From contig JANYIN010000007.1 in assembly GCA_025362035.1 (NCBI GenBank), positions 1 to 64,000 on the forward strand: a DNA stretch of 64,000 nucleotides. The letters run 5' to 3'. Position numbers and translations under genes: made by a program. The DNA is from Gemmatimonadaceae bacterium. Its GTDB lineage: Bacteria > Gemmatimonadota > Gemmatimonadetes > Gemmatimonadales > Gemmatimonadaceae. Below the pieces are notes generated by a model. The model was not told the origin of the DNA, did not search any database, and saw only the letters and a list, made by a program, of their open reading frames with translations. Of the stretch, positions 8,173-16,583 are shown one piece after another; the stretch's first letter is position 1, and each line of letters starts with the position of its first letter.

Positions 8173-10038
8173 ATGCCCGAGTATCTGGCACCTGGAGTCT
8201 ACGTCGAAGAAGTCAGCTTCCGCGCCAAGTCCATCGAAGGAGTGCCAACGAGCACGACCGGCTTTGCCGGCATGACGCGGTACGGGCCTGTTCACTATCC
8301 AAATGGCCCGGCGTCCACCGAGCCTCGGCTCACGACGAGCTACATCGACTTCGAGCGGGCGTACGGTGGGCTGGACGTTCTGCACATGCCCACGAATGGC
8401 GACGAGCGTCTGCCGTACACTTCGCACGCGGTGCGTGTGTTCTTCATGAACGGCGGTAAGCGGCTGTACATCTCGCGGGTGTTCACGCCTCGGCAGGTAG
8501 CGGGGGTGGATGATTGGGGTGTTGCCGCGCGCGCCATTCCAGTGAGCGGAACGACGGCCACATGGCGCGCGCGCTGGCCGGGCGCATACGGCAACGTATG
8601 GGTGGAAACCCTAGCCGTGCGTAGCAAGAACATCGCGTACGTGAACGCGACGCTTGGCGGTATCGTGCAGGTGACGCGTGCGAAGAAAGGCGCGATCGTC
8701 GAAGTGATCGCGGGCGGTACGCCACCGGTGGGAGATGATCCTCTCACGCTGGCGAACCTCGCGGAGATCGACATCGACCCCGTGGATGGCCGTCAGCTGT
8801 TTCGTCGCGGGGCTGGGACGTTCTTGCCGGCGGCCTCCGATATCATCCAGCTCGTCGAGGCGCGCGTCATCGTGCGGGTGGATGGCGACCGAGTGGACGT
8901 GTACAACGAGCTCGGAATGCAGTCAGACCAGATCCGCCACATCAAGAAGATTCTCGACAAGGACGATCCCGAGGACGAGGCGGCGGTGGTGTGGCTCGAC
9001 TGGAATCCCGCGACCGCGGTCGGCACCGACGTCGCCGCCACGCTGCTCGTGGCGCTGCAACAAAATCCGAACAAGCGCCTCGTGGGCGGGCATGATGGCG
9101 TCATCTCGTCGCCGGACGACCTGCTTGGTCACGAAGCCGACCCCGACGACGTCACCCGAAAGGCGACCGGCCTCGAGGCGCTCGGGGAGATCGACGACAT
9201 CGCGATCGTGGCGCTGCCGGACGGTGGGGCGTATGCGGACGAAGTCAATTCGCTCGCCGCGGCGGACCGGCTCATCGGGCACGCGGAGCGATTGCGCTAT
9301 CGCATCGCGGTTGTGGATGGACGACAGAACAGCTCGATGACGGACATCCGTCGCTTCCGTGGGCAGTTCGACAGCAAGTATGCCGCACTCTACCACCCGT
9401 GGGTGGAGATCCTCGATCCCACGCAGCGCGCCGCGCAGGGTGCGCCGCCGCGCCGTCTGCTGCTGCCACCGTCCGGGTTCGTGGCGGGCATCTACGCGCG
9501 AAGTGACATCCAGCGCGGCGTGCACAAGGCGCCGGCGAACGAGGTTGTCCTCGGTCTCACGAAGTTCGAGCTCAACATCAACAAGGGCAGACAGGACGTC
9601 CTGAATCCTGAAGGCATCAATGCGCTGCGGTTCTTCGAAGGACGAGGCAATCGCGTGTGGGGCGCGCGGACGCTCAGCTCCGACCCCGAGTGGAAGTACG
9701 TCAACGTGCGGCGACTTTTCATCTTCATGGAGCACTCGATCGACAAGAGCACGCAATGGGCAGTGTTCGAGCCGAACAACGAGCGACTGTGGCGCAACAT
9801 CAGCCAGACGATCGAGGATTTCCTGTTCACGCTATGGCGCGACGGCGCGCTGATCGGCGAAAAACCGGAGAAGGCGTACTTCGTCCACTGCGATCGCACG
9901 ACGATGACGCAGAACGATCTCGACAACGGACGCTTGATCTGTCTCATCGGCGTGGCTCCGACAAAGCCGGCCGAATACGTGATCTTCCGCATCGGCCAAT
10001 GGACGGGCGACGCGAGCAGCACCACCCCCACCGGCTGA
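8173..10038 (+). CDS. Contractile tail sheath protein 1 (Pvc2-4-like)
   Basis: A 621-aa tail sheath protein. The N-terminus YLAPGVYVEEV is the classic sheath opening, followed by TSTTGFAGMTRYGPV and a segment with FFMNGGKRLYISRVF. The C-terminal region has the conserved sheath signature with YHPWVEILDP, PPSGFVAGIYARSDIQRGVHKAPAN, then the handshake region RTLSSDPEWKYVNVRRLFIFMEHSI and QWAVFEPNN. Sheath subunits form the spring that contracts to drive the inner tube through the target membrane. It is followed at 10052 by a matching tube gene. Confidence 0.95.
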   Translation: MPEYLAPGVYVEEVSFRAKSIEGVPTSTTGFAGMTRYGPVHYPNGPASTEPRLTTSYIDFERAYGGLDVLHMPTNGDERLPYTSHAVRVFFMNGGKRLYISRVFTPRQVAGVDDWGVAARAIPVSGTTATWRARWPGAYGNVWVETLAVRSKNIAYVNATLGGIVQVTRAKKGAIVEVIAGGTPPVGDDPLTLANLAEIDIDPVDGRQLFRRGAGTFLPAASDIIQLVEARVIVRVDGDRVDVYNELGMQSDQIRHIKKILDKDDPEDEAAVVWLDWNPATAVGTDVAATLLVALQQNPNKRLVGGHDGVISSPDDLLGHEADPDDVTRKATGLEALGEIDDIAIVALPDGGAYADEVNSLAAADRLIGHAERLRYRIAVVDGRQNSSMTDIRRFRGQFDSKYAALYHPWVEILDPTQRAAQGAPPRRLLLPPSGFVAGIYARSDIQRGVHKAPANEVVLGLTKFELNINKGRQDVLNPEGINALRFFEGRGNRVWGARTLSSDPEWKYVNVRRLFIFMEHSIDKSTQWAVFEPNNERLWRNISQTIEDFLFTLWRDGALIGEKPEKAYFVHCDRTTMTQNDLDNGRLICLIGVAPTKPAEYVIFRIGQWTGDASSTTPTG

Positions 10039-10051
10039 GGCGAGGACGCAC

Positions 10052-10513
10052 ATGCCTACGTTACGCGACAATCCCTACGGCGCGTTCAACTTCATCGTCG
10101 CCCTCGGCGGCAGCAATGGCGACGGCGGCGAAGGCGCTATCGTCGGTGGATTCTCGGATGTGAGCGGGCTGGGGCTCGAGGTCAGCTACGCCGAGTATCG
10201 CAACGGCAACGAGAAGATCAACACGTCGCGAAAGGTGCAGAACACCCACAAGAACGACGACATCACGCTCAAACGCGGTCTCATCGGGTCTGAGGACCTG
10301 TTCCAGTGGCTCAAGAGCGTGCGCGACGGCACCATCGACCGTCGCAACGTCACCATCACGCTGATGGACGAGGCGCGCAATCCTGTGGCGACGTTCGCGA
10401 TCAGGAATGCGCAGCCCAAGAAGTGGTCCGGCCCCACGCTTTCTGCGAAGGGCGGGAGCGACGTGGCGATGGAAGAGCTCCATCTGGTGCACGAAGGGAT
10501 CGAGTACAAGTAA
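10052..10513 (+). CDS. Contractile tail inner tube protein 1 (Pvc1/Pvc5-like)
   Basis: A 153-aa gp19-type tube protein. Diagnostic segments are the opening NPYGAFNFIVAL, the GFSDVSGLGLEVSYAEYRNGN loop, DITLKRGLIGSEDLFQWL and the terminal MEELHLVHEGIEY. These proteins stack as hexameric rings to make the hollow inner tube that carries cargo. It starts 13 bases after the sheath 1 stop. Its stop immediately precedes the GTG of sheath 2, so the genes are tightly coupled. Confidence 0.95.
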   Translation: MPTLRDNPYGAFNFIVALGGSNGDGGEGAIVGGFSDVSGLGLEVSYAEYRNGNEKINTSRKVQNTHKNDDITLKRGLIGSEDLFQWLKSVRDGTIDRRNVTITLMDEARNPVATFAIRNAQPKKWSGPTLSAKGGSDVAMEELHLVHEGIEYK

Positions 10514-12565
10514 GTGGCGGCTTCCGCACTTCGGCTCCCACCCCTTGGCGCACCGGGCCTGTCCTGGCTGCCGCCGCATCCCATCCGCGCGCTCACGGGC
10601 GAGCGGATGGACGTGTGCGCATTCGTCGGTGTTGCGCCACGCGGACCGTCGCGCATTCCGGTGTTCGGGGCGTCGTGGGCGCCGGGGCTTTGCGCGGAGG
10701 GCGCGACGGGCACTCGGTCTCTCGCGGTGCCAGTGGAGAATTGGACCGAATACACGCGGCTCTATGGCCGCTTCGAAGGGCCAGGGCTGCTGCCGTACGC
10801 CGTCGCGTCGTTTTTCGAGAACGGCGGGGCGCGCGCCTATATCGTGCGGATCGTTCACGATTACACAGCGTTGGACGGGAGCCCGGATGCGATCGAGAAC
10901 GCGAAGGGTGTGGCCAGTGCGCCCGTCGTTGGCCTTCGCGCGCGCGCATCGGCCGGCGACGTCGAGATCTGGCTTCGAGCACGCGACGAGGGCGCGTGGG
11001 GGAACAGGCTTCATGCTGCGCTCACGTTCGTCGCCCGACCGCTGGCGGTTGCGTCATTGGCATTTTCCCCGACGGAGATGGTGTTCCAGCGCGGCTTGGA
11101 GATTGTCGCCGGTGCGACCCTCCGTCTCGAGCATTCGGGAGGCGTGCACACGATCGCGCGGGTGTCGCGCGTGTGGGAGGAATGGCATCCAGAGCGCGCC
11201 ATCATCGAGCGACATGCGTCGTTCGACATGCCGATCGTGACGCCAGTGGTGGGCTCCGAACTCATCGAAGGCGTGCTGACCGTGGACGACGGGGACGGCC
11301 GCGCCGAGCGGCATGTGGCGCTTGGACTGACGTCGTCGCACGCACGGTGGCTGGCACGCGTGCTGGTGGAGGAGTCGTCGCTACTATATCCGGGCGAGAA
11401 CCTGGACTTGCTGCCGGGCGATGTACGTCGCACCTGGGATGACGGCCGCGACCTGGTGATCGATCCCGCGCTGCCGGCGTACGAGACCCGTTCGTTCAGT
11501 GCTGGTGAGAATCGCTATCGCCATTTGGTGCCCGAAGATTTCTTCGATGCCGGCTGGACGATGAGCGACGAGTGTCCCGGCTGTGGCGTGCATGCCCTGA
11601 CACAGCTGACGGATCTCTCGATCGTGGTGACGCCCGACCTGTATTCACCGAGGCCGCTCGCGCCAATCGAGCCGGTGATCGACATGGGCGGCGCGGGGGC
11701 CGAGTTCTGCACGTGCGATGACGCGGCACCCGATCAGCAAGCGGAGCCGGCGGAAGATCTCGACGGATTGCGTCTCGATCCGGCGACTGACACCGCGACG
11801 ATCGTCGCTCTTCAGCGTCGGCTCATCGACCTGGCCAGTAGCCTCGAATCGTTCATCGTGCTGCTCGATGTGCCACCGGGGCTGAGCCAGCGCCGAATGC
11901 TCGCGTGGCGCGAACAGCTCCACTCGATGTATGCGGCGGCGTACCATCCGTGGCTGATGGTGTCTCGCGGTGATGATGCGCGCAACGCGGCCATCGCCGT
12001 GAATCCCGCCGCCGTGGCAGCCGGGATCATCGCGCGTCGGGAGATGGAGCGCGGCGTGCAGTATGGGCCCGCCAACGAGATCGCGCTCGGCGTGTTCGAC
12101 GTGAGTGACCGTGTGTCACCAGCACGGCACGATGAGCTGCACCAGAGCGCGATCAACGTGTACCTGCACGAGCGTGACGGCGCGCGACTCACCGCGGCGC
12201 GCACGCTGTCGGCGGATCCGAGCTATCGACAAGTGAGCGTCCGCCGGTTGATGACGATGCTCCGCCGCGTGTTGTACCGGCAGATGCAGTGGGCGGTATT
12301 CGAGCCGAACGATTTCCGCCTGCGCGGTGACATCCGCAATCAGCTCGACGCATATCTGCGCCAGCTGTTCGCGGCGAACGCGTTTGCGGGAGCGCGCGCC
12401 GAGGATGCGTTTTTCGTCCGTTGCGATGACGAGTTGAATCCGCAGCAGGTGGTGGATGCGGGGCGACTGCTCTGCTATGTGGGGGTGGCGCCGGCCGAAC
12501 CGCTGGAGTTCCTCGTGCTGCAAATCGCGCGCGACGGTGACGGCACGCTGCGCGTGCAGGGCTGA
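10514..12565 (+). CDS. Contractile tail sheath protein 2 with Cys-containing insert
   Basis: A 683-aa sheath paralogue starting at GTG 10514 with no gap after the tube 1 stop. The N-terminus is divergent, but FFENGGARAYIVRIV and the C-terminal sheath core (YHPWLMVS, AAGIIARREMERGVQYGPANEIAL, RTLSADPSYRQVSVRRLMTM, QWAVFEPND) are clear. Residues about 340-420 are an insertion carrying Cys354, Cys357 (CPGC) and Cys399, Cys401 (CTC), a possible metal or disulfide site. Paralogous sheaths are usual in PVC/Afp loci, where the minor ones sit near the baseplate. That role here is inferred. Confidence 0.92.
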   Translation: MAASALRLPPLGAPGLSWLPPHPIRALTGERMDVCAFVGVAPRGPSRIPVFGASWAPGLCAEGATGTRSLAVPVENWTEYTRLYGRFEGPGLLPYAVASFFENGGARAYIVRIVHDYTALDGSPDAIENAKGVASAPVVGLRARASAGDVEIWLRARDEGAWGNRLHAALTFVARPLAVASLAFSPTEMVFQRGLEIVAGATLRLEHSGGVHTIARVSRVWEEWHPERAIIERHASFDMPIVTPVVGSELIEGVLTVDDGDGRAERHVALGLTSSHARWLARVLVEESSLLYPGENLDLLPGDVRRTWDDGRDLVIDPALPAYETRSFSAGENRYRHLVPEDFFDAGWTMSDECPGCGVHALTQLTDLSIVVTPDLYSPRPLAPIEPVIDMGGAGAEFCTCDDAAPDQQAEPAEDLDGLRLDPATDTATIVALQRRLIDLASSLESFIVLLDVPPGLSQRRMLAWREQLHSMYAAAYHPWLMVSRGDDARNAAIAVNPAAVAAGIIARREMERGVQYGPANEIALGVFDVSDRVSPARHDELHQSAINVYLHERDGARLTAARTLSADPSYRQVSVRRLMTMLRRVLYRQMQWAVFEPNDFRLRGDIRNQLDAYLRQLFAANAFAGARAEDAFFVRCDDELNPQQVVDAGRLLCYVGVAPAEPLEFLVLQIARDGDGTLRVQG

Positions 12566-12573
12566 CGGCGAAC

Positions 12574-13230
12574 ATGTCTCTCGATCCCCCCCGCACGTTG
12601 CTGTCGACGTTCAATTTCCGCGTCGCGCTCAACCGCTCCGGCGGCGGCGCGGGTGGCGGCGCCGGCGCGGGCGCAGGGATCGGCGTAAGTGCAGGCATCT
12701 CGCTGAGTGCGAGTGCGTCGGCCAGTGCGTCGGCGAGCGGCGGCGGACTGAGTGCGGGGGGCAGTGCGAGCTTTGGCGCGAGCATCGGCGTAAGTGCAAG
12801 CATCGGCGCCGGTAGCAGCTCCGGTCAGCTCGGCGACGGCGGCTTTCAGGAGTGCAGCGGCCTGGGCATCGACATGGACGTGCACGAGATCACCGAAGGC
12901 GGACGCAATGACGGAACCGTGCGTCTGGCCGGCCGAGGCAAGTATACGAACATCGTGCTCAAACGCGGCATGCTGTATCCGACGGGCGGCACGGCCGTGA
13001 GCGAGATCTGGGCGTGGCTCCAGGGAATGCTCTCCGGGCAGCGGCCGGTGGTGCGCTACGACGGCGTCATCGAAGTGCTGAACGCATTCAGCGGCGCCGT
13101 GACGGCCACGTGGGTGTTCGATCGCGGCCTGCCGGCCAGGGTGTCGGGACCGACGCTCAACGCGAAGGCGGGCGAAATCGCGATCGAGGAGCTGACGATC
13201 GCTCATGAAGGCCTTCGATTGAGGATCTGA
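12574..13230 (+). CDS. Tube protein 2 with Gly/Ala/Ser-repeat insertion
   Basis: A 218-aa tube-family protein. The tube signature (STFNFRVALN, then FQECSGLGIDMDVHEI, IVLKRGMLYP, IAIEELTIAHEGLRLRI) is split by a low-complexity insertion at residues about 22-84 made of Gly, Ala and Ser with regular Ile/Val (SFGASIGVSASIG). The insertion falls after the first beta strand, where tube proteins have a loop. A second tube protein close to the hub fits the Pvc5-type adaptor between tube and baseplate. The repeat is strikingly like one in the next protein (see findings). Confidence 0.92.
   Translation: MSLDPPRTLLSTFNFRVALNRSGGGAGGGAGAGAGIGVSAGISLSASASASASASGGGLSAGGSASFGASIGVSASIGAGSSSGQLGDGGFQECSGLGIDMDVHEITEGGRNDGTVRLAGRGKYTNIVLKRGMLYPTGGTAVSEIWAWLQGMLSGQRPVVRYDGVIEVLNAFSGAVTATWVFDRGLPARVSGPTLNAKAGEIAIEELTIAHEGLRLRI
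12637..12825 (+). repeat. Low-complexity Gly/Ala/Ser coding repeat in tube 2
   Basis: The DNA encodes residues 22-84 of tube protein 2, alternating GAG, SAS and FGASIG units. Codon use is mixed rather than an exact tandem DNA repeat, so the amino-acid pattern appears to be maintained. Confidence 0.7.
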
Positions 13231-13233
13231 ACG

Positions 13234-14667
13234 ATGCCACTCGAGAAGGCCAAGCTCATGGAGATCGACGCCGACGAGGGCGCGAAGACGGTACCCGGCA
13301 CTGAGATCGCGGTGCAGTTCAATCCGGCGTCGCTCAGGCTGTCGTTGGCCAACAAAGTGGAAGCGCAGGAGACGCGCGGCCAGCAGACGCGACAGTATCT
13401 GGGCAAAACGTCCACGACGCTGGCTTTCGACCTCGAGTTCGACACGAGCGACGAAGGCGCGACGGATGCGCCCGTCTCGGTGCGGACGCGCACGTCGGCG
13501 ATCGAGCGGTTCGTGCTCCCGAAGGGCAGCGGCAAACAAAAGCAGAAGCCACCCAAGGCGCGCTTCATCTGGCAGGACTTGCAGATCGACGGAATCATCG
13601 AGGACCTCACGGTCGACTTCACGCTGTTCGCTGCGGACGGCACGCCGCTGCGCGCGAAGATGTCGGTGATGATGAAGGAGCAGGATGCCAAGTATCAGAT
13701 GGGCAAGTTGGGTCCGGGGGCGAACGGTGCAGGCAACGCGAGCCCGCCAGGGGCGAGCAGTGCAGGGCCTGGCAGCTTCGGTGCGAGTTTCGGTCTGAGT
13801 GCGAGTATCGGCGTCGGTCTGAGCTTGAGCGCCAACGCGAGTGCGGGTGCAGGCATCAGCATCGGCGCGAGCCTCACCGACAGCACCCGCGTGGCACTCT
13901 CTGGTGAAAGCGCGGCCGAGTTTGCGACGAGGAACGGGCTCGATCCAGCGGCATGGCGTGGCGTGACGGGTGGGCAGGGAAGCTCACTCTCGCTGAAGGG
14001 CGGTGCGGAAGTGGATTTCAATTCGTCCCTGAGCGCCGGCGCCGGTGTGGGTGTCGCGGTGGGTGTGGAAGCAGGCTCGCAAGCGAGTCCTGAGGCGAAG
14101 GTTGGTCTGGACGTGCGCGGTGCTGTTCCGACGCCGGCAGGCATCGCGCTCGGCGGCGCCGCGTCGTCCGGATTTGCGCTCGCGGCGGCTGGTGGCGTGC
14201 GCGCGGCGCTCGAGACGGTCAGCGGCAACAAGGCGAGTGAGGCGGCGGCGACGAGCAAGGTGTCGTTCGGTGCGAGTGTCTCGGCTGCGCCCACGCAGGT
14301 TGCGTCGCGCGAGCCGTTGGCGCGAACGGGAGCGCCGTCGGCGACGCAGCAGGCAGCGGCTGCGCCTGCAGCCGCCCCAATGACGGCCGACGCGCGGGCC
14401 ACGACGTTCGGCTTCGGCGTGCCGCTGCGACCGACCATCAGTGGCGCGGCCGATATGCGGCGTGGCTCACTTGGCGGATCGATTCCATTGCGTCCGAACG
14501 AGCGGACCACCGATGCCTTGTCGCCTGCGACGGATCCAACGGCGGCGCCGTGGACGCACCTGCCGGCAGATCGCGCGCAGAAGGCATCCGACGCCGCGCA
14601 GCGCACGCGTCGCCCCTCGCGTCCATGTGGGTGCTTTGGCCCGTGCACGCACCGGGGCGGGCGATGA
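13234..14667 (+). CDS. CIS-tube/LysM-type hub protein (Pvc7-like) with repeats
   Basis: A 477-aa protein. Residues 1-155 match the CIS_tube (Pvc7/gp53-like) domain: KAKLMEI, VQFNPASLRLSLAN, then FIWQDLQIDGIIEDLTVDFTLF and DGTPLRAKMSV. Residues about 160-214 and 247-282 are Gly/Ala/Ser repeats. Between them, residues 224-244 (ESAAEFATRNGLDPAAWRGV) look like the remains of a LysM module. The C-terminal 200 residues are low complexity and end in a Cys cluster (Cys465, 467, 471; PCGCFGPCTH). Pvc7-type proteins bind the spike hub and tube. The gene follows tube 2 by three bases. Confidence 0.88.
   Translation: MPLEKAKLMEIDADEGAKTVPGTEIAVQFNPASLRLSLANKVEAQETRGQQTRQYLGKTSTTLAFDLEFDTSDEGATDAPVSVRTRTSAIERFVLPKGSGKQKQKPPKARFIWQDLQIDGIIEDLTVDFTLFAADGTPLRAKMSVMMKEQDAKYQMGKLGPGANGAGNASPPGASSAGPGSFGASFGLSASIGVGLSLSANASAGAGISIGASLTDSTRVALSGESAAEFATRNGLDPAAWRGVTGGQGSSLSLKGGAEVDFNSSLSAGAGVGVAVGVEAGSQASPEAKVGLDVRGAVPTPAGIALGGAASSGFALAAAGGVRAALETVSGNKASEAAATSKVSFGASVSAAPTQVASREPLARTGAPSATQQAAAAPAAAPMTADARATTFGFGVPLRPTISGAADMRRGSLGGSIPLRPNERTTDALSPATDPTAAPWTHLPADRAQKASDAAQRTRRPSRPCGCFGPCTHRGGR
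13711..14079 (+). repeat. Gly/Ala/Ser coding repeats in the hub protein
   Basis: Two stretches, 13711-13875 and 13972-14079, encode SFGASFGLSASIG-type and AGAGVGVAVGVEAG-type repeats, flanking the LysM-like remnant. The first is nearly the same as the repeat in tube 2. Confidence 0.65.
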
Positions 14668-14840
14668 GTATCCACATCGACGAGCTCACCACGAGTGTGG
14701 ACGTCGTGACAGCACCGGCGGCTACTGCCGGTGCTTCGCAGGCTGCCGACTCGCTCGCGCAGCGCGAGCGCGCTCGGCGGGCCGCCGAGCGGGCGGCGCG
14801 GCTGGTGAAGCGCACGCAGGCGGAGGGCTACGATGACTGA
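14664..14840 (+). CDS. Small Afp6/Pvc6-like eCIS protein (58 aa)
   Basis: A 58-aa protein starting at the ATG that overlaps the hub-protein stop (ATGA). It begins MSIHIDELTTSVDVV, has an Ala-rich linker, then a strongly charged helix (ERARRAAERAARLVKR) and ends AEGYDD. Small proteins with this build and an AEG-(F/Y)-DD end are expected next to the hub genes of eCIS loci. The size and position match Afp6/Pvc6, whose role is unknown. Its stop overlaps the ATG of the spike-hub gene at 14833. Confidence 0.75.
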   Translation: MSIHIDELTTSVDVVTAPAATAGASQAADSLAQRERARRAAERAARLVKRTQAEGYDD

Positions 14841-15918
14841 GCTGTTTGCCGCCACAGCGCCTGTGTTCAAGGTGAGTGGCACCGTGTCCAGCGAGCTCGC
14901 GCGCGATGTGACGTCGCTGCGCATCGAGGAGGCGACTGACGGCCTGAAGACGCTCGACCTGCGGCTGCTTGCCGAGGGACCCCGGCCGAACGAGCGCGAG
15001 GAAGGTGAGCTGTATCTCGATGGCCGGACCATCGACTTCGGCAAGCCGATCGAGGTGTCGATCGGGCCGTCGGATGCGGCGCGCATCGTCTTCAGTGGCG
15101 CGGTGAGCGCCATCGAGGCGGACTATGCGGCGGGCGGGGTACCGATGGTCACCGCGTTCGCCGAAGACGCGCTCATGACGCTGCGCATGACGCGTCGCAT
15201 GAAGACCTACGAGAACGTGACCGACGCTGACATCGCCCAGGCGATCGCTTCGGAGCACGGATTCCAGGCGAATGCGAATGCCGACGGCCCGACGTACAAG
15301 GTGGTGCAACAGTGGAACCAGAGCGACCTCGCGTTCTTGCGCGAACGCGCGCGGCTGATCCAGGCCGAGCTCTGGTTCGCCGACAGCACGCTGAACTTCG
15401 CGACGCGTGGCAACCGGACCGCCACGACCCTGTCGCTGGTCTTGGGGGACGACCTCCTCGAGGCGCATCTGCGCGCCGACCTCGCGCACCAGCGTACGAC
15501 GGTGAAGGTGAGCGGCTACGACGCGTCGCAACGTGAAGGGATTACGGAAGAAGCGGGCGCGGACACGATTCAAGCCGAGGTCTCCGGCGGGCGCACGGGC
15601 AGTGCCGTGCTGCAGCAGGCATTCGGCGCGCGCGTGTCGTTCAGAGTGCGCGGCGACCCCGTGGTGTCGGCCGAAGCACAGGCGTGGGCCAAGGCCGAGA
15701 TGCTGCGGCGTTCACGAGGGTTCGTCACGGTTTCGGGAATGACGAACGGTACCGCGGACATGGTGGTGGGGAGCAAGCTCTCGCTCGATCGCGTCGGCGC
15801 GCCATTCTCCGGCGACGGCTATTACGTCACGCGGGTCTGCCACACCTACGATCTCGTGGACGGTTTTCGCACGCACTTTGACGCCGAGCGTCCCACGGTG
15901 AACGAGGGGGGCGCATGA
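14833..15918 (+). CDS. Spike hub protein, phage late control D/gp27-like (Pvc8 N-terminal half)
   Basis: A 361-aa protein of the VgrG/gp27 hub family. Visible features are VFSGAVSAIEADY near residue 78, the KTYENVTDADIAQAIASEHGF segment and the diagnostic VVQQWNQSDLAFLRERARLIQAELWF, with C-terminal GFVTVSGMTNGTADMVVGSKLSLDRVGAPFSGDGYYVTRVCHTYD. The hub trimer sits at the centre of the baseplate and holds the spike. It lacks the gp5 OB-fold and needle, which are encoded by the next gene, overlapping by four bases. In Pvc8 and VgrG both parts are one chain. Confidence 0.9.
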   Translation: MTELFAATAPVFKVSGTVSSELARDVTSLRIEEATDGLKTLDLRLLAEGPRPNEREEGELYLDGRTIDFGKPIEVSIGPSDAARIVFSGAVSAIEADYAAGGVPMVTAFAEDALMTLRMTRRMKTYENVTDADIAQAIASEHGFQANANADGPTYKVVQQWNQSDLAFLRERARLIQAELWFADSTLNFATRGNRTATTLSLVLGDDLLEAHLRADLAHQRTTVKVSGYDASQREGITEEAGADTIQAEVSGGRTGSAVLQQAFGARVSFRVRGDPVVSAEAQAWAKAEMLRRSRGFVTVSGMTNGTADMVVGSKLSLDRVGAPFSGDGYYVTRVCHTYDLVDGFRTHFDAERPTVNEGGA

Positions 15919-16583
15919 GGATCGGGGAGCAAGTGCACGACGGCATGGCCGACCGCTACTTCGGCGTCTATCCGGCGATCGTGACCGATATCGTGGACCC
16001 GGACAGCATCGGGCGCATCCAGCTCAAGTTCCCGTGGCTGGGCACGATGGGCGACGACGTGCGTGCGTGGGCGACGCTTTGCACGCCGTATGCGGACGAC
16101 GATCAGGGGATCGAGATCCTGCCGTCGGTGGACACGCAGGTAGTGGTCGCATTCGAGGCGGGAGATCTGCGTCGGCCGTACATCCTGGGCGCGTGCTGGA
16201 ACGGTCGCGAGTCGCTGCCGGAGTCACCAGCTGCGGCAAACAACAAGCGGCTGTGGAAGACGCGCGCTGCAAGCCTGCTGGAGTTCGACGACACGGTCGG
16301 AGCGGAGAAGATCACTCTCTCCACCGATAGTGGGCACAAGCTCGTGATGGATAACGGGGCGCAGGAAGTGAAGCTGACGCATTCGAACGGCAGCGTGATC
16401 ACCTTCACCGCTGGAGGGCAGATTCAGCTGCAGGCCAATGCCACGGTCGAGATCACGGCGAGCGCGTTGAACGTGCACTGCGCGACGTCGACGTTCGATG
16501 GATTGATCAACTGCACGACGGTGGTCTGCTCGAGTGGTGTCGTGTCGCCATCGTATACGCCCGGCGCGGGGAACATCTGGTGA
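15915..16583 (+). CDS. Spike OB-fold and beta-needle protein (gp5/phage baseplate V, Pvc8 C-terminal half)
   Basis: A 222-aa protein. The N-terminal half is a gp5/VgrG OB-fold (FGVYPAIVTDIVDPDSIGRI, QLKFPWLG, then GIEILPSVDTQVVVAFEAGDLRRPYILG). The second half has alternating short strands (KITLSTDSGHKLVMDN, QIQLQANATVEITASALNVH) expected for a trimeric beta-helix needle. Together with the preceding hub it makes a complete spike. The start overlaps the hub stop, and the stop overlaps the next start. No PAAR tip gene is found in the cluster. Confidence 0.9.
   Translation: MRIGEQVHDGMADRYFGVYPAIVTDIVDPDSIGRIQLKFPWLGTMGDDVRAWATLCTPYADDDQGIEILPSVDTQVVVAFEAGDLRRPYILGACWNGRESLPESPAAANNKRLWKTRAASLLEFDDTVGAEKITLSTDSGHKLVMDNGAQEVKLTHSNGSVITFTAGGQIQLQANATVEITASALNVHCATSTFDGLINCTTVVCSSGVVSPSYTPGAGNIW

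Noticed and set aside
13695-15113. Minus-strand open frame of 472 aa rich in Ala/Pro/Ser
   Set aside because: It is the antisense of the repeat-rich hub gene; its low complexity is the complement of the Gly/Ala/Ser repeats.
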